Origin: RGIG8700 sp045535635
GTDB taxonomy: Bacteria; Bacillota; Clostridia; RGIG6154
DNA length: 29,665 nucleotides
Direction of reading: 5' to 3'
Assembly: GCA_045535635.1 (NCBI GenBank)
Contig: JAZSLZ010000135.1
Location: 1 to 29,665 of the forward strand
Under the pieces are notes generated by a model. The model was not told where the DNA came from. It saw nothing but the letters and a program-made list of their open reading frames with translations, and ran no database searches. The translations under genes were made by a program, and so were the position numbers. This document shows, one piece after another, positions 16,161 through 23,514 of the stretch. Every line of letters starts with the position of its first letter. Within the stretch, counting starts at the first letter, position 1.

Positions 16161-16811
16161 TTATAAGATATTTAATAACTCTTGCGGTTCGTTGATGATA
16201 AGGTCTGCGCCGTTGTCTTTTAATTCTTTTATATCACGAAAGCCCCAGGTTACGCCAACTGTGAAAGCGCCAAGGTTTTTGCCTGTTTGCATATCAACAT
16301 CTGTATCACCTATGTAAACACATTCGTCAGGGGAAACATCAAATTTTTCAAGGATTGTTTTACCAAGAGTTGCATCAGGTTTTACAGGATAACCGTCTTT
16401 TTGTCCCAGTGCAACATCAAAAAGCTTTTTGCCGAAAAGGGAAGCAGTTGCAAGTTGAACCGAGCTATCTGGCTTGTTTGATAAAATAGCAAGTTTAATA
16501 CCTTTTAATTTAAGTTGTGCTAAGGTTTCTAAAATTCCCTCATAAGGCTCTGTTAAATACATAGCATCGCTATTATAGTTTTTCAGATATTTGTCTAAAA
16601 ACTCCTTGTGAAATTCTTCGGTGTAGCAGTCTCTTGCCTTTAAAACTCTTTCAATAAGAAGCGATGCACCGTTGCCTACAAAATATCTTATTTTATTCTG
16701 ATTAAATGCTTTTAAATTGTACTGCTTTAATGTCATATTTACATAATATGTGATTGTTTCAAGTGAATTTGCCACAGTGCCGTCAAAGTCGAATATAAAT
16801 AATTTATACAT
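16161..16811 (-). CDS. HAD-family phosphatase, phosphoglycolate phosphatase-like
   Basis: 216 residues, the usual size for Gph/PpaX-type HAD hydrolases. Motif I is FDFDGTVANS with nucleophile D8 and acid D10, motif II is AILSNKP, and motif III/IV is YIGDTDVDM with the metal-binding Asp pair. A helical cap lies at about 15-85. The substrate cannot be told from sequence; phosphoglycolate or pyrophosphate are family options. AAGGAG at 16817-16822 lies inside the end of the upstream HD gene, nine bases away, so the two form an operon. Confidence 0.88.
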   Translation of the reverse strand: MYKLFIFDFDGTVANSLETITYYVNMTLKQYNLKAFNQNKIRYFVGNGASLLIERVLKARDCYTEEFHKEFLDKYLKNYNSDAMYLTEPYEGILETLAQLKLKGIKLAILSNKPDSSVQLATASLFGKKLFDVALGQKDGYPVKPDATLGKTILEKFDVSPDECVYIGDTDVDMQTGKNLGAFTVGVTWGFRDIKELKDNGADLIINEPQELLNIL

Positions 16812-16820
16812 ATTAACTCC

Positions 16821-17480
16821 TTATAATAATTGTTGTTTGTTTATAATAAGCTTAAATGCAAGACCAAGTGTTTCTGATGCTTTTCTGCAAAGGAGCATTC
16901 TGCCCATAAAGATTTCAAAATAGTCCATAATTGAACCGTACTTTGTGTCAATGGTAAGCTTGAGATAAAGCAGCTTGTTTTCTTTATCTATTTCAACCTC
17001 TGAGTTTTCTACAGAGTAGTTAACTCTGTCATGAATATCAAAGGTTGTTTCGTCATTGTTTCTTACTCTTGTTCTTCTAACATCTGTTTTATCTGCAATT
17101 ATAAGTGCCGCCGCAACAGGATTTACTGCAACACCTGTTCCCTCATCGTGATTACCGATGGCAGTTGTTATGGTTGCAACATCCTTTGATGGCATACCCA
17201 TAGCAGAAAGAATACGAAAAGCCATAATTGCACCGCTTTGGGAATGGTCAACTCTGTTTACAAGATTGCCTATATCGTGAAGGTGTGCGGCAATTTGCGT
17301 AAGTTCGATTTCGTGAGAGGAATAATCAAGTGTTTCAAGAATGTATTTTGCGGTTGATGCAACCCTGCCCACATGGGCATAGCTATGCTCTGTGTAGCCG
17401 AGAGCTTTTAACGAGCTGTCGGCACATTCTATATATGTTTTGATGTCTTCATTTTCTTTGATTTGTTCGTATGTTATCAT
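16821..17480 (-). CDS. HD-domain phosphohydrolase
   Basis: 219 residues. The metal-dependent HD superfamily motif is complete: H36 (SYAHVGRV), H68-D69 (HLHDIGN), H111 (NHDEGTG) and D130 (IIADKTD). The last third (about 150-219) is a beta-rich tail without a recognised motif. The substrate is unknown. HD proteins of this size hydrolyse nucleotides or other phosphate compounds. It is the first gene of a two-gene unit with the HAD phosphatase and starts after GAGGTG. It is divergent from bioY, with 47 bp between start codons. Confidence 0.85.
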   Translation of the reverse strand: MITYEQIKENEDIKTYIECADSSLKALGYTEHSYAHVGRVASTAKYILETLDYSSHEIELTQIAAHLHDIGNLVNRVDHSQSGAIMAFRILSAMGMPSKDVATITTAIGNHDEGTGVAVNPVAAALIIADKTDVRRTRVRNNDETTFDIHDRVNYSVENSEVEIDKENKLLYLKLTIDTKYGSIMDYFEIFMGRMLLCRKASETLGLAFKLIINKQQLL

Positions 17481-17492
17481 AATTCACCTCTG

Positions 17493-17521
17493 TTGACTGA
17501 ATATAAAAAATATAGTATAAT
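17493..17521 (+). promoter_or_regulatory. Near-consensus promoter of bioY
   Basis: TTGACT (17493-17498), 17-bp spacer, TATAAT (17516-17521). Transcription is expected to start about seven bases downstream, which is the A of the bioY ATG (17528). No convincing BirA-type dyad overlaps it. Confidence 0.75.
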
Positions 17522-17527
17522 TTTCTC

Positions 17528-18016
17528 ATGAAAATTAGAAATTTAACAAGAATTGCCTTTTTTACGGCAATAATAATTATATGCTCATATATTATGATTC
17601 CCTTTGCAGTACCGTTTACCTTGCAGACACTTGGAATTTTCGTTTCTGTTTTGGTGCTTGGCAAAAATAAAGGTTTTTTTGCCGTACTTATATATCTTTT
17701 AATTGGCATAATCGGTGTTCCTGTTTTTTCAGGAATGAAAGGCGGAATAGGTGTTCTTTTTTCACCAACAGGCGGATATATTACAGGTTTTCTTGCCTGT
17801 GCATATATAACAGGCCTTTTGTTTGAAAAAACAAATAAACCGTTTTTATCCTGTATATCAGGCCTTGTGGTTTTATATGCAATCGGTACTTGCTGGTTTT
17901 ATATTGTAAACCCTGTACCGTTTTTGAGCATAATTTTAACCTGCATAGTGCCTTTTATTATTCCTGATATTTTTAAAATAGTATTTGCAATATATATCAG
18001 TAAAGCCTTACGCTGA
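17528..18016 (+). CDS. bioY: Biotin transporter substrate-binding subunit BioY
   Basis: 162 residues, slightly shorter than usual (about 180-190). An integral membrane S-component of ECF-type vitamin transporters that binds and imports biotin. About five to six membrane helices; family marks are VPFTLQTLGIF at about 29-39, LLIGIIGVPVFSG and SPTGGYITGF. No EcfA or EcfT gene adjoins, so it either works alone or uses shared energising modules. The ATG has no Shine-Dalgarno sequence and coincides with the predicted transcription start, so the mRNA is probably leaderless. The 3' end overlaps convergent birA by 20 bp, so biotin import and biotin attachment genes sit tail to tail. Confidence 0.93.
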   Translation: MKIRNLTRIAFFTAIIIICSYIMIPFAVPFTLQTLGIFVSVLVLGKNKGFFAVLIYLLIGIIGVPVFSGMKGGIGVLFSPTGGYITGFLACAYITGLLFEKTNKPFLSCISGLVVLYAIGTCWFYIVNPVPFLSIILTCIVPFIIPDIFKIVFAIYISKALR

Positions 18017-18680
18017 TTTCTCCACTTGTTAAAGTTTTGGTTTGATTATTATATTTTACAACAAGACCGAAATTTTCATCAATATCTTCGGCGAAAGCCT
18101 CATATTTTTCATTGTTTTCAATGAAAAATATTTTTTTGCCCAAAACGTATGAGTGAGACTTATAATATTCTGCAAAGTCTTTTGTATTTAAAATATTGTA
18201 TGTTATTTCATAGATAAGCTTTGTTTTTGAAATTTTAGCATTTAATGCACCTGCAATACTTTCAAGGTCTTTTGGGAAATCTTTAGTATTTAAGTTTATA
18301 CCTATTCCTATTATAACCCCTTTTTCAGTTGCTTCAACTAAAATTCCGCAAACCTTTTTATTTTCAATATAAATGTCATTTACCCATTTGATTTCAGGCT
18401 TTAAATCTGTAAGCTTTTCAATGGCTTTGCACACAGAAACACCGCAAAGAGCGGTTAAATGTGTGAAGTTAAAAGTTTTTGGTAATGCTAAAGAAAAATA
18501 GAGTCCACCTTTGGGAGAAAAAAAGTCTTTGCCCTGTCTGCCTCTGCCGTTTGTTTGCTTTTTTGCACAAACAAGAAGGGGAGTGCCATCAAAATGATTT
18601 TTTGCATACGTGCTTGTTGAGTCAAGCTTATAAAAAGCTTTGAATTTCACATTAAGTTTTTTAAATATTAATCTTCTCAT
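17997..18680 (-). CDS. birA: Biotin-protein ligase BirA, catalytic form without DNA-binding domain
   Basis: 227 residues from ATG 18680 (codon 18678-18680). A longer reading to 18842 would overlap pnp by more than 100 bp and is rejected. It activates biotin with ATP and attaches it to biotin carboxyl carrier proteins. Motifs: DSTSTYAK (20-27), GRGRQGK (45-51), SPKGGLYFS, KWVND (98-102; Val replaces the usual Pro), KVCGILVE with biotin-site K109, and GIGINLN. The N-terminal helix-turn-helix of bifunctional BirA is absent, so it should not regulate transcription itself. No clear ribosome binding site precedes it. It follows pnp by 46 bp across a weak terminator hairpin and may rely on read-through. 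Confidence 0.92.
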   Translation of the reverse strand: MRRLIFKKLNVKFKAFYKLDSTSTYAKNHFDGTPLLVCAKKQTNGRGRQGKDFFSPKGGLYFSLALPKTFNFTHLTALCGVSVCKAIEKLTDLKPEIKWVNDIYIENKKVCGILVEATEKGVIIGIGINLNTKDFPKDLESIAGALNAKISKTKLIYEITYNILNTKDFAEYYKSHSYVLGKKIFFIENNEKYEAFAEDIDENFGLVVKYNNQTKTLTSGEISVRLY

Positions 18681-18696
18681 AATTTTAAAAATACCA

Positions 18697-18714
18697 AAAC
18701 GCCTTCTGGCGTTT
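18697..18714 (-). terminator. Weak terminator hairpin after pnp
   Basis: On the minus strand AAACGCC, loop AGAA, GGCGTTT (7-bp stem), then TGGTATTTTT. It lies 12 bases after the pnp stop. The interrupted T-run suggests partial termination, which leaves read-through into birA possible. Confidence 0.55.
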
Positions 18715-18726
18715 GCGTTTAAATTA

Positions 18727-20829
18727 TTATTCTTCTGTTTTTTCAGGCTTTGGTAAAGCATCTTTTCTTGAAAGATTAAGTCTGCCCTGTTTGTCGATTT
18801 CTGTAAGCTTAACAACAATTTCGTCGCCTTCGCTAACAACATCTGTTACTTTTTCAACTCTCTTATGGTCAAGCTTTGAAATGTGAACAAGACCTTCTCT
18901 GCCTGGCATAAATTCAACAAATGCACCAAAGTCCATAATTTTTGTAACTTTGCCTTTGTAAATCATACCAACTTCAGGTTCTGCAATAATACCGTTGATT
19001 GTGTCAACAGCGGCCTGAGCACCTGCAGCATCAGCAGTTACGATGAATACTGTACCATCTTCTTCAATATCAATTTTAACGCCTGTGTCAGCGATAATCT
19101 TCTGAATAACTTTACCGCCTGTACCGATAACTTCTCTGATTTTATCAACAGGAATCTTCATCTGAATAATCTTTGGAGCGTATTCAGATAATTCTTTTCT
19201 GTATTCAGGAATTGCTTTAAGCATAACATCATCTAAAATGTGAATTCTTGCAACTCTTGTTTTTTCAAAAGCTTCTTCAATGATTTCGGTTGTTAAACCG
19301 TCAATTTTAATATCAACCTGAATAGCTGTGATACCGTTTTTAGTACCTGCAACCTTAAAGTCCATATCGCCAAAGAAGTCTTCAAGGCCCTGAATATCAA
19401 GCATTGTAACAAATCTGTCTTCTTCAGTTACAAGACCAACAGAAATACCTGCAACAGGAGCTTTGATTGGAACACCTGCATCCATAAGAGCAAGAGTAGA
19501 ACCGCAAACTGAGCCTTGTGATGTTGAACCATTTGAAGATAATACTTCAGAAACAAGTCTGATTGTGTATGGGAATTCTTCAACAGGTGGGATAACAGGA
19601 GCGAGTGCTCTTTCAGCGAGTGCACCGTGACCGATTTCACGTCTTCCTGGACCTCTTGATGGTTTTGTTTCGCCAACAGAGTATGAAGGGAAGTTGTAGT
19701 GGTGCATATATCTTTTTGTTTCTTCAACATCAATACCGTCGATAAGCTGATTTTCGCTTACTGAACCAAGAGTTGCAACAGTTAATACCTGTGTCTGACC
19801 TCTTGTGAACATACCACTTCCGTGTGTTCTTGGAAGAAGACCTACTTCAGCAGAGAGTGGTCTGATTTCGTTAAGCTGTCTGCCGTCAACACGTTTAGCA
19901 TCATCTAAAATCCATCTTCTTACAACATATTTCTGTAATTTATAAACAGCATCGTCAATTTCAGATTCTCTTTCTGCAAACTGTGCATCAAGACCTGCAT
20001 GGATTTCTTCAATAACAATTGCAAGTTGATAGTCACGAACGTTTTTGTCATCTGTGTCAAGAGCCCATCTGATTCTTTCTATGTAGCCATTTTTAACAGC
20101 TTCAAAAACATCATCTGCAACAACAACTGGTGTATATTCAATTTTATTTTTCTTACCGATTTCGTCTGCAATGCTCTGGATAAACTGACAAAGCTTTTTA
20201 ACTTCTTCGTGACCTGCATGAATTGCAGCGAGCATCTGGTCTTCAGGAACTTCTTTAGCACCTGCTTCAATCATAACAACCTTTTCAAATGTACCAGAAA
20301 GAGTAAGCTCTAAAGTGCTAACTTTTCTCTGTTCAACAGTTGGGTTGATAACAGGTTGTCCGTCGATTAAACCAACAAATACAGATGCAACAGGACCGTT
20401 AAATGGAATGTCTGAAATTGCAACTGCTGTTGCAGCACCAACCATAGCAGCGATTTCAGGAGAGTTGTCCTGTTCAACGCTCATTACGGTTGTAACGATA
20501 GAAACGTCATTTCTTAAATCTTTTGGGAATAAAGGTCTCATAGGACGGTCAATACATCTTGAAGCAAGGATAGCTGCTTCTGATGGTTTGCCTTCTCTTT
20601 TGATAAAGCTTCCCGGAATTTTACCAACAGAATAGAGTTTTTCTTCGTAGTCAACGCTGAGTGGAAAGAAGTCAACTCCGTCTCTTGGTTTTGAAGATGC
20701 GGTTGCAGTAGCTAAAACTGCAGTGTCACCGTATCTTACGAGACATGAACCGTTAGCCAGTTGAGCCATTTTGCCTGTTTCAACAACAAGCGGTCTACCT
20801 GCTAAGGTTGTTTCGAATGTTCTGAACAT
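18727..20829 (-). CDS. pnp: Polyribonucleotide nucleotidyltransferase (PNPase)
   Basis: 700 residues, the normal length. The start is ATG 20829 after AAAGGAA; a further ATG at 20877 lies upstream of the leader hairpin and is rejected. It degrades RNA 3' to 5' by phosphorolysis as a trimer. Domains: first RNase PH domain (about 10-140), helical linker, second RNase PH domain (about 315-540; GDMDFKVAGT holds catalytic acids), KH domain (about 550-610; VIGTGGKVIQKI) and S1 domain (about 620-690; GMIYKGKVTKIMDFGAFVE). It sits downstream of rpsO, the conserved bacterial order, but a strong terminator and its own promoter lie between them. Confidence 0.98.
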   Translation of the reverse strand: MFRTFETTLAGRPLVVETGKMAQLANGSCLVRYGDTAVLATATASSKPRDGVDFFPLSVDYEEKLYSVGKIPGSFIKREGKPSEAAILASRCIDRPMRPLFPKDLRNDVSIVTTVMSVEQDNSPEIAAMVGAATAVAISDIPFNGPVASVFVGLIDGQPVINPTVEQRKVSTLELTLSGTFEKVVMIEAGAKEVPEDQMLAAIHAGHEEVKKLCQFIQSIADEIGKKNKIEYTPVVVADDVFEAVKNGYIERIRWALDTDDKNVRDYQLAIVIEEIHAGLDAQFAERESEIDDAVYKLQKYVVRRWILDDAKRVDGRQLNEIRPLSAEVGLLPRTHGSGMFTRGQTQVLTVATLGSVSENQLIDGIDVEETKRYMHHYNFPSYSVGETKPSRGPGRREIGHGALAERALAPVIPPVEEFPYTIRLVSEVLSSNGSTSQGSVCGSTLALMDAGVPIKAPVAGISVGLVTEEDRFVTMLDIQGLEDFFGDMDFKVAGTKNGITAIQVDIKIDGLTTEIIEEAFEKTRVARIHILDDVMLKAIPEYRKELSEYAPKIIQMKIPVDKIREVIGTGGKVIQKIIADTGVKIDIEEDGTVFIVTADAAGAQAAVDTINGIIAEPEVGMIYKGKVTKIMDFGAFVEFMPGREGLVHISKLDHKRVEKVTDVVSEGDEIVVKLTEIDKQGRLNLSRKDALPKPEKTEE

Positions 20830-20843
20830 AGTTTTTCCTTTCC

Positions 20844-20863
20844 CATACGCCGAAAAGCGTATG
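20844..20863 (-). promoter_or_regulatory. Hairpin in the pnp leader
   Basis: CATACGC (20844-20850) and GCGTATG (20857-20863) form a perfect 7-bp stem with a 6-nt loop, about 14 bases before the pnp start codon and directly next to its ribosome binding site. In Escherichia coli the pnp leader hairpin is the target of RNase III/PNPase autoregulation. A similar role here is only an analogy. Confidence 0.45.
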
Positions 20864-20886
20864 TTATCTGCCCTCATGACAGATTT

Positions 20887-20916
20887 AATATATTTAAAAA
20901 TTTTTAATACTTACAA
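20887..20916 (-). promoter_or_regulatory. Candidate promoter of pnp
   Basis: On the minus strand TTGTAA (20916-20911), 18-bp spacer, TATATT (20892-20887). It lies just after the rpsO terminator. The surrounding A/T-richness lowers certainty. Confidence 0.4.
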
Positions 20917-20923
20917 AACAAAA

Positions 20924-20951
20924 GGGGGTTATAAATAAAATTATAGCCCCC
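20924..20951 (-). terminator. Terminator after rpsO
   Basis: On the minus strand GGGGGCTATAA, loop, TTATAACCCCC, an 11-bp stem with one G-T pair, then TTTTGTTTTG. It is 14 bases after the rpsO stop codon and separates rpsO from pnp. Confidence 0.85.
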
Positions 20952-20965
20952 ACATTATTCACAAC

Positions 20966-21229
20966 TTACTTTCTTAAGCCGAGCTTCTGGATAATTGCTC
21001 TGTATCTTTCAATATCTTTCTTCTGAAGATATGTTAAAAGACCACGTCTCTGACCAACCATTTTAAGAAGACCTCTTCTTGAATGGAAGTCCTTTTTGTT
21101 AACCTTTAAATGTTCATTTAAGTGATTGATTCTGTTTGTAAGAATAGCAATCTGAACTTCAGGTGAACCTGTGTCTGTAGCGTGAATTTTGTTTTCCGCA
21201 ATAATTTGCTGTTTTACTTCTTTTTCCAT
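20966..21229 (-). CDS. rpsO: 30S ribosomal protein S15
   Basis: 87 residues, full length. Binds the central domain of 16S rRNA early in 30S assembly. Conserved motifs: DTGSPEVQIAILTNRINHL (21-39) and DFHSRRGLLKMVGQRRGLL (47-65), with YLQKKDIERY near the end. The ribosome binding site GGAGGT lies eight bases before the ATG, inside a small hairpin (see the leader entry). It has its own promoter and terminator and precedes pnp. Confidence 0.98.
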   Translation of the reverse strand: MEKEVKQQIIAENKIHATDTGSPEVQIAILTNRINHLNEHLKVNKKDFHSRRGLLKMVGQRRGLLTYLQKKDIERYRAIIQKLGLRK

Positions 21230-21310
21230 TTTTGAATACCTCCGAGTATTTTAATAATCGCCAACGACAATGATATGGGCCGGAAAACTCCTCATCCATA
21301 GCCGAAGGTT
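21230..21310 (-). promoter_or_regulatory. Putative S15 autoregulatory leader
   Basis: The predicted rpsO transcript has about 80 nt of leader. Next to the gene, AATAC (21250-21246) and GTATT (21239-21235) form a stem whose loop carries most of the GGAGG ribosome binding site. Further upstream lie GC-rich segments able to pair (GGC..GGA with TCCGGCC, around 21297-21277). S15 represses its own translation through structured leaders in several phyla, and the layout fits that. The exact structure has not been computed. Confidence 0.45.
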
Positions 21311-21316
21311 AGAATT

Positions 21317-21345
21317 ATAATAACACAAAAAAAATACTTTGTAAA
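21317..21345 (-). promoter_or_regulatory. Promoter of rpsO
   Basis: On the minus strand TTTACA (21345-21340), 17-bp spacer, TATTAT (21322-21317). The spacer contains an eight-T run. Confidence 0.5.
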
Positions 21346-21352
21346 GAGATTT

Positions 21353-21601
21353 TTACTTAAAAAATGAAAAAACACCAAAAATTGCACATATTGTCACTGC
21401 TATGCGAAATAAAATCTTAATAATAGGTGTTTTTTTCTTGGTGAGAGAGGCTTCGTATTGTGAAACAATTTTGATTGCTTCATTAAGCAGATCGCTGTCT
21501 GAGGCAACAACTTTATCCTTTAAAACAAGAATTGCCTCCTTAAAATACTGTGATTTGGTATCTGATAAAGTGAGAATCTGGCTATTTTTGATTTTGTTCA
21601 T
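21353..21601 (-). CDS. Small tail-anchored protein, function unknown
   Basis: 82 residues with AAGGAG eight bases before the ATG. Residues 1-55 are soluble and mostly helical (LSDTKSQYFKEAILVLKD, then a segment ending in VSQYEASL). After the basic KKK comes one membrane helix (about 60-81, IIKILFRIAVTICAIFGVF) up to the C-terminus. This is the layout of a tail-anchored protein with the soluble part in the cytoplasm. No family is recognised. It lies alone between divergent pgm and rpsO. The good ribosome binding site makes it a likely real gene. Confidence 0.7.
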   Translation of the reverse strand: MNKIKNSQILTLSDTKSQYFKEAILVLKDKVVASDSDLLNEAIKIVSQYEASLTKKKTPIIKILFRIAVTICAIFGVFSFFK

Positions 21602-21676
21602 TCTGATGCTCCTTTTTTATTAAGAATATTTTGGTAATAGTATGGTAAAATATGAGATAAAATATACAGAAAATAT

Positions 21677-21705
21677 TTGACTTTGAGCAGAATTTAGTAT
21701 ATTAT
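21677..21705 (+). promoter_or_regulatory. Promoter of pgm
   Basis: TTGACT (21677-21682), 17-bp spacer, TATTAT (21700-21705). It gives a leader of about 40 nt ending in AAAGGCGG before ATG 21752. Confidence 0.65.
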
Positions 21706-21751
21706 ATATACGGAGAAAATTGACAACATTACTGCGAAAGGCGGTTTAAAT

Positions 21752-23470
21752 ATGACAGCATTAAAAGAATATGAAAAATGGTGCGAAAGCCCGTTTGTTG
21801 ATGAAGAAACAAAAAAAGAGCTTACAAGCATTTCAACAGACAAAAAGGAAATAGAAGAAAGATTTTATAAAAATCTTGAGTTTGGTACTGCAGGACTTCG
21901 CGGAGTTATTGGTGCAGGAATCAACAGAATGAATATATACACAGTAAGAAAAGCAACCCAGGGCCTTGCAACATATATTGCAGGAGAAGGCGATGAGGCT
22001 AAAAAAAGAGGTGTTGTAATCTCTTATGATTCAAGACTTTTTTCAGATGTTTTTGCAATGGAAACAGCTAAAGTTTTAGCAGGTAACGGAATTAAAGCTT
22101 ATGTTTTTGACAGATTAAATCCTGTTCCTACACTTTCATTTGCAGTAAGACATTTAAACTGCATTGCAGGTGTTATGATTACTGCAAGTCACAATCCTGC
22201 AAAATATAACGGTTATAAAGTGTATTGGGAAGATGGTGCACAGATGCCTCCGCAGTATGCAGACAAAATACTTGAAATTATTGATAAGCTTGATATTTTT
22301 GAAGACATTAAAATTTCAACAGATGTTGCAGATGAGCTTATAGTTAAAATTGGTAAAAATGTTGAAGAAGCATATCTTGATGAAGTTGAGAAGCAGAGTA
22401 TTGAAAGCAAAGAAATAGATAAGCTTCAGGTTGTTTACACACCGTTTCACGGTTCAGGTAATATACCTGTAAGAAAAATCCTTAAAAGAGTTGGCGTAGA
22501 AAACGTTCATGTTGTTAAGGAACAGGAAGAGCCTGATCCATATTTTTCAACAGTTAAGTCGCCAAATCCTGAAAATCCTGAAGGATTTGTTTATGCAGAA
22601 AAACTTGCGTATGAGCTTGACGCTTCATTTATTATAGGAACAGACCCTGACTGCGACCGTGTTGGTGTTATGGTTAAAAATCCTGAGGGCAAGTTCATTC
22701 CGCTTACAGGAAATCAGATTGGTTCGCTTCTTATGGATTTTGTTGCATCACAAAGAACAGAAAAAGGAACAATGCCCAAAAATCCTATAGCGGTTAAAAC
22801 AATTGTTACAACTCCTATGGCTGAAAAAATTGCAACCAGCTACGGTGTTGAAATGAAAAATGTTTTAACAGGTTTTAAGTATATTGGAGAAATTATCAAG
22901 AATCTTGAAGAAGTAAATGAAGAGGATAGATATATTTTCGGATTTGAAGAAAGCTATGGCTACCTTGCAGGAACCTATGCAAGAGATAAAGATGCAGTTG
23001 TTGCATCTATGCTTATTGCACAGATGGCAGCATACTATATGGAAAAGGGTATGACTCTTTATGATGCAATGCAGGTGCTTTATGAAAAGTACGGCTTCTT
23101 TAAAGAGGTGCAGAAGTCAATCACATTAGAAGGCATAGACGGAACTGCAAGAATTAAAAACTTTATGAGCTTCTTAAAGGAAAATCCCGTTAAAGAAGCA
23201 GATGGTAAAAAGGTTGTTTTAGTCAGCGATTACAGCAAGAGCGAAAGAGTGGACCTTGTTACAGGCAAAACAGAAAAGATTGATTTGCCAAAATCAGATG
23301 TTCTTGAATATGTGCTTGAAGATAACAGAAGATTTATTGTAAGACCTTCAGGAACAGAACCTAAAATTAAATTTTATTTCTTTGTTGAAGGTAAATCAAA
23401 CGAAGATGCAGAAAAACTTATGAGCAGTCTTATGAAGGCTGTTGATGAAATAGCAGAAAAATCACTTTAA
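21752..23470 (+). CDS. pgm: Phosphoglucomutase/phosphomannomutase (alpha-D-phosphohexomutase)
   Basis: 572 residues, similar in size to PgcA of Bacillus subtilis. Interconverts glucose-1- and glucose-6-phosphate via a phosphoserine. The active serine loop TASHNP is at 144-149 (S146), the metal loop DPDCDR at 298-303, the sugar loop FEESYGYLAG near 397-406, and the phosphate-binding loop RPSGTEPK at 531-538. All four domains are complete. It supplies or uses glucose-1-phosphate for envelope sugars and the galactose pathway. It has its own promoter and ends in a hairpin. Confidence 0.95.
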   Translation: MTALKEYEKWCESPFVDEETKKELTSISTDKKEIEERFYKNLEFGTAGLRGVIGAGINRMNIYTVRKATQGLATYIAGEGDEAKKRGVVISYDSRLFSDVFAMETAKVLAGNGIKAYVFDRLNPVPTLSFAVRHLNCIAGVMITASHNPAKYNGYKVYWEDGAQMPPQYADKILEIIDKLDIFEDIKISTDVADELIVKIGKNVEEAYLDEVEKQSIESKEIDKLQVVYTPFHGSGNIPVRKILKRVGVENVHVVKEQEEPDPYFSTVKSPNPENPEGFVYAEKLAYELDASFIIGTDPDCDRVGVMVKNPEGKFIPLTGNQIGSLLMDFVASQRTEKGTMPKNPIAVKTIVTTPMAEKIATSYGVEMKNVLTGFKYIGEIIKNLEEVNEEDRYIFGFEESYGYLAGTYARDKDAVVASMLIAQMAAYYMEKGMTLYDAMQVLYEKYGFFKEVQKSITLEGIDGTARIKNFMSFLKENPVKEADGKKVVLVSDYSKSERVDLVTGKTEKIDLPKSDVLEYVLEDNRRFIVRPSGTEPKIKFYFFVEGKSNEDAEKLMSSLMKAVDEIAEKSL

Positions 23471-23476
23471 GATGAA

Positions 23477-23496
23477 GGGCGGATATTTATCCGCCC
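23477..23496 (+). terminator. Hairpin between pgm and comM
   Basis: GGGCGGATA (23477-23485) and TATCCGCCC (23488-23496) make a strong stem with a tiny loop seven bases after the pgm stop. No T-run follows (ATAATTGTAG), so it may stabilise the mRNA end or terminate weakly, and comM may be transcribed by read-through. Confidence 0.55.
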
Positions 23497-23514
23497 ATAA
23501 TTGTAGGGGGAAAT

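Noticed and set aside
17486..17526. BirA/BioR-type operator in the bioY promoter
   Set aside because: Only an imperfect dyad around ATAT-AAAAA-ATAT can be drawn, and the local BirA has no DNA-binding domain.
18681..18842. N-terminal extension of BirA by 54 residues
   Set aside because: It would run through the pnp terminator and the end of pnp; the ligase domain fits the start at 18680 and the extension has no HTH pattern.
19428..20313. Several long open frames overlapping pnp on both strands
   Set aside because: They are shadows of the pnp coding sequence without ribosome binding sites or recognisable proteins.
20830..20877. PNPase start 16 residues upstream
   Set aside because: It runs through the leader hairpin, lacks a ribosome binding site and adds residues absent from the family; ATG 20829 has AAAGGAA and gives 700 residues.
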